NCBI GenBank assembly: GCA_017532885.1
Contig: JAFXIS010000042.1
Location: 1 to 19,904 of the forward strand
DNA from: Alistipes sp.
GTDB lineage: Bacteria; Bacteroidota; Bacteroidia; Bacteroidales; Rikenellaceae
Direction: 5' to 3'
Length of the DNA: 19,904 nt
Shown here: in pieces, positions 14,698 to 19,904 of the stretch
How positions within the stretch are numbered: the first letter of the stretch is position 1
Layout: every line of letters starts with the position of its first letter
Notes under the pieces: generated by a model
Told to the model about the DNA's origin: nothing
What the model saw: only the letters and a program-made list of their open reading frames with translations
Databases searched by the model: none
Program-made: the position numbers and the translations under genes

Positions 14698-14746
14698 GTG
14701 TGTCGGTGCTTTTATTCGTGGAGATAATTTCCTCATATCAAGCAAA

Positions 14747-14778
14747 TAATTTTGAATTTTGAATCCTAATTTTTGAAT
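14747..14778 (+). repeat. ATTTTGAATT repeats upstream of the rhamnosidase gene
   Basis: Three spaced copies of the word TTTTGAAT lie in this AT-rich stretch, with the same orientation as the copies before dnaG and tsaB. The block is directly upstream of the candidate promoter of the rhamnosidase gene. Confidence 0.55.
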
Positions 14779-14785
14779 TATTTAT

Positions 14786-14829
14786 TATATTTGTACTATG
14801 TACGATGCGCGGACAATTATCGCGCGTAC
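14786..14829 (+). promoter_or_regulatory. Candidate -7 box and leader hairpin of the rhamnosidase gene
   Basis: TATATTTG (14786-14793) matches the -7 consensus, but the nearest upstream TTTG is 24 bp away (14758-14761), longer than usual. Immediately after, GTACG-ATG-CGCG (14800-14811) can pair with CGCG-CGTAC (14821-14829), a bulged 9-bp stem that would sit at or near the 5' end of the mRNA, 33 bp before the start codon. Confidence 0.4.
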
Positions 14830-14861
14830 AACAGTTGAGTTTATAATAAAATATCTTACCT

Positions 14862-17540
14862 ATGAATAAATCCTTTGTTTCTCGTTTTGTTTTGTGCAGT
14901 GTGGTATTGCTGCTTGTTTTTGCCTTCTCGATAGATGCTGTCGAGGCTCAAAATCGCCGTGACGCAATTACAAATATGCGTTGCGAGTATACCGAAGAGC
15001 CTATCTCGATAGACCAAAACCGCATTCGCTTTACTTGGACCTACGACAATAGCCAGCGCGATAAGGGTTTCGAGCAACTCACTGCCGAGGTGCGTATCGC
15101 AAAGACGGAGGAGGAGTTAAAATCCGTATATACCTGTTTGGCGACAAGCGGCAGAGTGAATACTTCGCGTTCGCGCATAGATATGCTCACCGTAAGTCTT
15201 GAGCCTCACCAGCGTTACTGCTGGCAGGTGAAAATATTCAATGGCATGGGTATCGAGATTATGCACTCGGATGTGGCGTGGTTCTCTACCGCAAAACTGC
15301 ATAGCGTACCGTGGGATGCGAAGTGGATTACCGATTCCCACGATAAGAATCATCGCCCTGCGCCAATGTTGCGTAAGAGCTTCGATATTAGAGGCGAGGA
15401 GATTGTAAGAGCGTCGCTTTATATTAGTGCTGCGGGTTATTACGATGCTAAAATCAATGGAGAGAAGGTCGGTGACGATTGGCTCTCACCCGGATTTACG
15501 CAATATGATAAGCGTAACCTCTATATGACCTATGATGTCACCGAAATGCTTCACGCAGGGCGTAATGTTATCTCGGCAACGCTTGGAAATGGTTTCTATA
15601 ATGAATATACGGGCATGACCGTTTGGCAATATGAAAGTGCTCCGTGGCGTAATCGCCCACGCATGATATGTGAGTTGCATGTTGAGTATGCGTCCGGCGA
15701 GAAAGATGTTATCTTATCGGATAAGAGCTGGAAAACCACTACGGGAGCTACCATTGGAAATGTTATATATGCCGGCGATGTCTATGATGCGCGTTTGGAG
15801 GTTGAGCGCTGGGATGATGCCTCGTTTGACGATAGCGGCTATGCTGCGGCTGTGGAGGTGGATGCTCCCTCGTCGCGCTTGGTATCGCAGTCAATGCCCC
15901 CGATTCGTGCTACTCAGAGTTGCAAGCCTGTGAAGGTGAATAAGCTCTCGGATAGGGAATATGTCTTTTCGTTTGCCGAGAATATGGCAGGTGTCTGCAC
16001 CCTGAAGGTTAAGGGTGAGGCAGGTACACGCATCTCCATGGAGCATGGCGAGCTGTTGCGCCAGGATGGTACGGTCGAGATGGCAAATATCGCAATTTAT
16101 GCCCATCCGGTAGGGGATGCAATCTTCCAAACGGATATCTATACGCTCAAAGGCGGTGATGAGGTTGAGGAGTTTACTCCGCGATTCCACTATAATGGTT
16201 TCCAGTATGTTACGGTGCGCGCGGATAGACCTATCGAACTTAATGAGGAGAGCCTTACGGCACACTTCTTGCATACCGATGTGAGGTCGATAGGCAGCTT
16301 TGAGTGTTCGAACGAGATGTGGAATAAACTTTATCGCGCAGTGCGTCGCTCCTACCTTAGCAACCTGTATGGCATACCTACCGACTGTCCGCAGCGTGAG
16401 AAGAATGGCTGGACGGCAGATGCTCATATCAGCATAGATATCGCCCTAACGAATTTCGATGCTATTCTTGCATACGAAAAGTGGATTGACGACATTGTGG
16501 ATAATCAGCGCCCCGATGGCTCGATTTCGGGCGTTATACCCGGTACTGCGTGGGGCTTTGCCGATTGGATTGGCCCGGTGTGGGATGCCGCGATGTTTAT
16601 TATCCCCGATGCGCTCTATAATTACTATGGCGACGATAGGGCAATTCGCAAAATTTACAACTCTTGTGCGCGCTATTTGGAGTATCTTAAGGGCCGCGAG
16701 AATGCCGAGGGTGTTATAGCCTATGGATTGAGCGATTGGTGCTTCTGGCAGACACAAACGCCTCATGACTACACCGCAGCGGCGTTCTATTATTACGACA
16801 ATAAACTCATGTCGCGCTTTGCCCGTATTTTGGGTAAAACGGCTGATGCCGAGCGCTATACAAAGAAGGCGAAGGAGTTGCAGAAGTATATCAACGATAA
16901 GTTCCTCGATGAAAAGACGGGTGTTTACTCTATCGGAAAGATTACGGCGCAGGCATTGCCTTTGGCGTTGGGATTTGCTCCCAAGGGAGTGGAGGCGAAG
17001 GTCGCAGCACGCCTAAATGAGGCGGTTGTGGAGAGTGGTTATGTCTGCGACTTCGGTCTGCTGGGTAGCAAATATACGCTGCGTGCGTTGGTTGATTACG
17101 GCTATGTAGATACGGCTTATCGCTTGGCTACGCAAACCAAGTGTCCTTCGTGGGGTAATTGGATAGAGAAGGGCTTTACCACGCCACTTGAGACTTGGGC
17201 TATACGCGATACTTTCCGCGATTCGTCGGCAAACCATGTATTCTTCGGCGATATTGCCGCATGGATGCACAGTCATATCGCAGGTATTCGTTACGATAGT
17301 ACAAATCCCGGATTCAAGCACTTTGAAATACGCCCTGCCTTCCCCGAGGGTTTGGAGTGGGCAAAAGCTGATTATCACTCTGTAAGTGGTTATATCGCCA
17401 CCTCATGGCGTCGCTTGGGCGATAAGGTTATTATGCAGGTGCTTGTTCCGCTGAATACCACGGCTACGCTATATGCCGACCAGGAGTATGAAATCAATGG
17501 TACGGGCAAACCCATTACTGTGACTTTTGAGTTGAAATAG
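14862..17540 (+). CDS. Secreted GH78 family alpha-L-rhamnosidase
   Basis: Protein of 892 aa that should hydrolyse terminal alpha-L-rhamnose from plant or microbial glycans. A signal peptide is visible (hydrophobic 9-23, likely cut after VEA near residue 29, before QNRR). Then comes a beta-rich N-terminal Fn3-like region (about 35-145), a rhamnosidase N-domain with WDAKWITD and the LYISAAGYYDAKINGEKVGDDWLSPG block (about 187-212), a concanavalin-like domain ending near FHYNGFQYV, the (alpha/alpha)6 catalytic barrel (about 480-805) and a C-terminal beta domain. Key GH78 motifs are present: TDCPQREKNGWTADA with the likely general acid Glu513, and PSWGNWIEKGFTTPLETW with the likely base Glu777. 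It has no anchor, so is probably periplasmic or secreted. No SusC/SusD genes or regulator lie nearby. Confidence 0.93.
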   Translation: MNKSFVSRFVLCSVVLLLVFAFSIDAVEAQNRRDAITNMRCEYTEEPISIDQNRIRFTWTYDNSQRDKGFEQLTAEVRIAKTEEELKSVYTCLATSGRVNTSRSRIDMLTVSLEPHQRYCWQVKIFNGMGIEIMHSDVAWFSTAKLHSVPWDAKWITDSHDKNHRPAPMLRKSFDIRGEEIVRASLYISAAGYYDAKINGEKVGDDWLSPGFTQYDKRNLYMTYDVTEMLHAGRNVISATLGNGFYNEYTGMTVWQYESAPWRNRPRMICELHVEYASGEKDVILSDKSWKTTTGATIGNVIYAGDVYDARLEVERWDDASFDDSGYAAAVEVDAPSSRLVSQSMPPIRATQSCKPVKVNKLSDREYVFSFAENMAGVCTLKVKGEAGTRISMEHGELLRQDGTVEMANIAIYAHPVGDAIFQTDIYTLKGGDEVEEFTPRFHYNGFQYVTVRADRPIELNEESLTAHFLHTDVRSIGSFECSNEMWNKLYRAVRRSYLSNLYGIPTDCPQREKNGWTADAHISIDIALTNFDAILAYEKWIDDIVDNQRPDGSISGVIPGTAWGFADWIGPVWDAAMFIIPDALYNYYGDDRAIRKIYNSCARYLEYLKGRENAEGVIAYGLSDWCFWQTQTPHDYTAAAFYYYDNKLMSRFARILGKTADAERYTKKAKELQKYINDKFLDEKTGVYSIGKITAQALPLALGFAPKGVEAKVAARLNEAVVESGYVCDFGLLGSKYTLRALVDYGYVDTAYRLATQTKCPSWGNWIEKGFTTPLETWAIRDTFRDSSANHVFFGDIAAWMHSHIAGIRYDSTNPGFKHFEIRPAFPEGLEWAKADYHSVSGYIATSWRRLGDKVIMQVLVPLNTTATLYADQEYEINGTGKPITVTFELK

Positions 17541-17579
17541 AGATATTTTCTCCCCGCAAATGCCGTGTAGAGCGAGCTG

Positions 17580-17618
17580 CATCCCCCTTGTAGTCGTTAT
17601 TTGATTTCAAGGGGGATG
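17580..17618 (+). terminator. Hairpin terminator after the rhamnosidase gene
   Basis: Perfect 11-bp stem CATCCCCCTTG/CAAGGGGGATG with a 17-nt loop, 39 bp past the stop. It is followed by GAAGATTTTG, only a short T-run. It separates the rhamnosidase gene from the ppdK promoter 30 bp on. Confidence 0.6.
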
Positions 17619-17647
17619 GAAGATTTTGTAAACCATTAGGCTAATTC

Positions 17648-17678
17648 TTTGCAAATTGAGGAATTTTTTGTAAATTTG
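17648..17678 (+). promoter_or_regulatory. Promoter of ppdK
   Basis: TTTG (17648-17651) is followed after 19 bp by TAAATTTG (17671-17678): both boxes and spacing match the Bacteroidota consensus, as expected for a highly expressed gene. Confidence 0.75.
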
Positions 17679-17681
17679 TGG

Positions 17682-17829
17682 GTTAAAAAGAGGGTTTTAA
17701 CAAAAAATGTAACAAAAGTCGTTTTGAAAGTGAGTAAATGAAACTTTGAAGCGCGGTGTTGCAGCGATTGTGAAACAAAATTTATAACAAGATATTCAAT
17801 TAATAAAACATTAAAAAAACAGAACAATT
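17682..17829 (+). promoter_or_regulatory. Long leader of ppdK with 5' hairpin and tiny ORFs
   Basis: The predicted leader is about 145 nt. It opens with a 7-bp hairpin GTTAAAA/TTTTAAC (17682-17688 with 17695-17701), contains a start-stop ATGTAA (17707-17712) and a three-codon frame ATG-AAA-CTT-TGA (17738-17749), and ends in an A-rich stretch before ATG 17830. No known riboswitch was recognised. A regulatory role is only a possibility. Confidence 0.4.
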
Positions 17830-19904
17830 ATGGCAGATGTAAAACGCGTCTACACCTTCGGTAACAAGTTGGCCGAGGGTAATGGTAAGATGAGAGAGTT
17901 GCTCGGTGGTAAGGGTGCAAACCTTGCAGAGATGAACCTCATCGGTATTCCTGTACCTCCAGGATTCACTATCACTACCGATGTATGTACCGAGTACTAC
18001 AAGCACGGTAAGGAGAAGGTTATCGAGTTGTTGAAGCCCGAGGTTGAGAAGGCTATTGCAAACATCGAGAACCTCACAGGTCGCAAGTTTGGCGACAAGG
18101 AGCTTCCTTTGCTCGTGTCGGTTCGTTCAGGAGCTCGTGCTTCAATGCCCGGTATGATGGATACAATCCTTAACCTCGGTATGAATGACGAGGCTGTTGA
18201 GGCTGTATCAAAGCTCTCTGGTAACCCCCGTTTCGCATGGGACTCTTATCGCCGTTTCGTACAGATGTACGGTGATGTAGTATTGGGTATGAAGCCCGTA
18301 TCAAAGGAGGATCAGGATCCTTTCGAGGTTATCATCGAGGAGCAGAAGGAGAAGCGCGGTGTTAAGATGGATACCGACCTTACTGTTGAGGATTTGAAGG
18401 AGTTGGTTGCAAAGTTCAAGGCTGCAGTTAAGGCTCAGACCGGTAAGGACTTCCCCGCATGCCCATGGGAGCAGTTGTGGGGCGCAGTTTGCGCAGTGTT
18501 CGGCTCTTGGATGAACGAGCGCGCTATTCTCTATCGTAAGCTCAACAACATCCCCGCAGAGTGGGGTACTGCCGTATCAGTTCAGGCAATGGTATTCGGT
18601 AACATGGGTGAGAACTCAGCAACAGGTGTTGCATTCTCTCGTGACGCTGCTACAGGTGAGAACATCTTCAATGGTGAGTACCTTGTAAACGCTCAGGGTG
18701 AGGATGTGGTTGCAGGTATCCGTACTCCTCAGCAGATTACAATCGAGGGTTCACGCCGCTGGGCAAAGGCTCAGAACATCTCAGAGGAGGAGCGTGCTTC
18801 GAAGTATCCTTCATTGGAGGAGGTTATGCCTACCGTATATGCCGAGCTTAACGAGATTCAGCACCACTTGGAGACTTACTTCAAGGATATGCAGGATATC
18901 GAGTTTACTATCCAGGACGGTAAGCTTTGGATGTTGCAGTGCCGTAACGGTAAGCGTACCGGTGCCGCAATGGTTAAGATTGCAATGGATATGTTGCGCG
19001 AGGGTTTGATTGACGAGAAGACTGCTGTCTTGCGTTGCGAGCCCGCTAAGTTGGACGAGTTGTTGCACCCCGTATTCGATAAGACCGCTATCAAGAATGC
19101 AAAGGTTATCGTTAAGGGTCTGCCCGCATCTCCGGGTGCTGCTACAGGTCCCGTAGTATTCTTCGCTGAGGATGCCGAGAAGGTTTTGGCAGAGACTGGC
19201 AAGAAGGCTGTTTTGGTTCGTATCGAGACATCTCCCGAGGATTTGAAGGGTATGTTGGATGCTGCCGGTATTTTGACTGCACGCGGTGGTATGACCTCAC
19301 ACGCTGCCGTTGTGGCTCGTGGTATGGGTAAGTGCTGCGTATCAGGTGCCGGTGAGCTCAATATCGACTATAAGACTCGCACAATCAAGGTTAATGGCTT
19401 TGAGATTAAGGAGGGTGACTGGATTTCACTCAACGGTTCAACAGGTGAGGTTTACCTCGGTCAGGTTGCTACCAAGGACGCTGATTTGAGCGGTGACTTC
19501 GGTCAGTTGATGGAGTTGGCTGGCAAGTATGCTACTATGAAGGTTCGTGCTAACGCTGATACTCCTCGTGATGCCGAGCAGGCATTCGCATTTGGTGCTG
19601 AGGGTATCGGTCTTTGCCGTACAGAGCATATGTTCTTCGAGGGCGAGCGTATTAAGGCTGTTCGCGAGATGATTTTGGCTGATGATGAGGCTGGTCGTCG
19701 CGTAGCACTTAACAAGTTGCTTCCTATGCAGCGTGGTGACTTCGAGGGCTTGTTCAAGGCTATGAAGGGCTATCCTGTTATCGTTCGTCTGCTCGATCCA
19801 CCTTTGCATGAGTTTGCTCCTAACACCGAGAAGGAGCAGCGTGAGATGGCCGAGGAGTTGGGTATCACTTACGAGGCAGTTGCCGCTAAGGTAGAGTACT
19901 TGCA
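17830..19904 (+). CDS. ppdK: Pyruvate phosphate dikinase, N-terminal ~691 residues (partial)
   Basis: Cytosolic enzyme that interconverts pyruvate, ATP and phosphate with PEP, AMP and pyrophosphate; in anaerobes it usually serves PPi-linked glycolysis. From ATG 17830 the frame runs open to the window edge (family about 875-910 aa, so some 200 residues are missing). Visible features are the N-terminal VYTFGNKLAEG and GGKGANLAEM (ATP-grasp nucleotide-binding half), SVRSGARASMPGMMDT (97-112), the phosphohistidine domain with GGMTSHAAVVARGMGK (catalytic His491, adjacent regulatory Thr489), and the start of the PEP/pyruvate TIM barrel with RANADTPRDA and GLCRTEHMFF (594-603). Codons are strongly skewed to GCA/GCT, GTA, TCA, GGT and CGT compared with neighbours, as in gap. 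The MADVKRVYTFG start matches the family and follows an A-rich leader. Identification is secure. Confidence 0.97.
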   Translation, partial: MADVKRVYTFGNKLAEGNGKMRELLGGKGANLAEMNLIGIPVPPGFTITTDVCTEYYKHGKEKVIELLKPEVEKAIANIENLTGRKFGDKELPLLVSVRSGARASMPGMMDTILNLGMNDEAVEAVSKLSGNPRFAWDSYRRFVQMYGDVVLGMKPVSKEDQDPFEVIIEEQKEKRGVKMDTDLTVEDLKELVAKFKAAVKAQTGKDFPACPWEQLWGAVCAVFGSWMNERAILYRKLNNIPAEWGTAVSVQAMVFGNMGENSATGVAFSRDAATGENIFNGEYLVNAQGEDVVAGIRTPQQITIEGSRRWAKAQNISEEERASKYPSLEEVMPTVYAELNEIQHHLETYFKDMQDIEFTIQDGKLWMLQCRNGKRTGAAMVKIAMDMLREGLIDEKTAVLRCEPAKLDELLHPVFDKTAIKNAKVIVKGLPASPGAATGPVVFFAEDAEKVLAETGKKAVLVRIETSPEDLKGMLDAAGILTARGGMTSHAAVVARGMGKCCVSGAGELNIDYKTRTIKVNGFEIKEGDWISLNGSTGEVYLGQVATKDADLSGDFGQLMELAGKYATMKVRANADTPRDAEQAFAFGAEGIGLCRTEHMFFEGERIKAVREMILADDEAGRRVALNKLLPMQRGDFEGLFKAMKGYPVIVRLLDPPLHEFAPNTEKEQREMAEELGITYEAVAAKVEYL

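Noticed and set aside
1..19904. Defence island, prophage, integron or IS element
   Set aside because: No transposase, integrase, recombinase, toxin-antitoxin or nuclease gene was found; apart from the two glycosidases and the TPR and DUF4834 proteins the content is housekeeping.

Overview
The window looks like chromosomal DNA of a member of the Bacteroidota, most likely order Bacteroidales. The reasons are promoter-like sites with the Bacteroidota form TTTG - 19/20 bp - TAnnTTTG, A/T-rich sequence in place of Shine-Dalgarno sites before start codons, a DUF4834-type membrane protein, and glycan-degrading enzymes typical of gut members of this group (a GH109-like lipoprotein and a GH78 rhamnosidase). 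Genus cannot be fixed from this sequence; a Rikenellaceae/Alistipes-like origin is only a guess.

Left part, minus strand (1-2650): the 5' part of gap (glyceraldehyde-3-phosphate dehydrogenase, running off the left edge), then a three-gene unit read right to left: a small DUF4834 membrane protein, an MlaE-type permease and an MlaF-type ATPase. The last two overlap by 4 bp and probably form the inner-membrane core of a phospholipid (Mla/MCE) transporter. A divergent promoter region at about 2605-2673 separates them from the plus-strand genes.

Centre, plus strand (2711-13115): mainly housekeeping genes. These are purB (purine synthesis), era (30S ribosome maturation GTPase), a secreted TPR-repeat protein, an MFS transporter, dnaG (primase), smpB (trans-translation), a Cof-type HAD phosphatase and tsaB (tRNA t6A synthesis). 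purB-era are closely spaced, as are smpB-HAD. dnaG has its own promoter lying almost against the start codon.

Right part, plus strand (13213-19904): a GH109-like NAD-dependent glycosidase lipoprotein and a secreted GH78 alpha-L-rhamnosidase, separated by a terminator hairpin. They suggest use of host or plant glycans but have no susC/susD partners in view. ppdK (pyruvate phosphate dikinase) follows with a strong promoter and a long leader, and runs off the right edge.

The intergenic gaps hold repeated AT-rich words (ATTTTGAATT and AGAGCAAAGATAAAAG families) and several hairpins. I found no tRNA, rRNA, CRISPR array, IS element, phage gene or defence system. No stretch over 300 bases lacks a gene. 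The genes themselves are ordinary; the items most worth checking are the possibly leaderless dnaG transcript, the dispersed repeats and the hairpin-led leaders of ppdK and the rhamnosidase gene.
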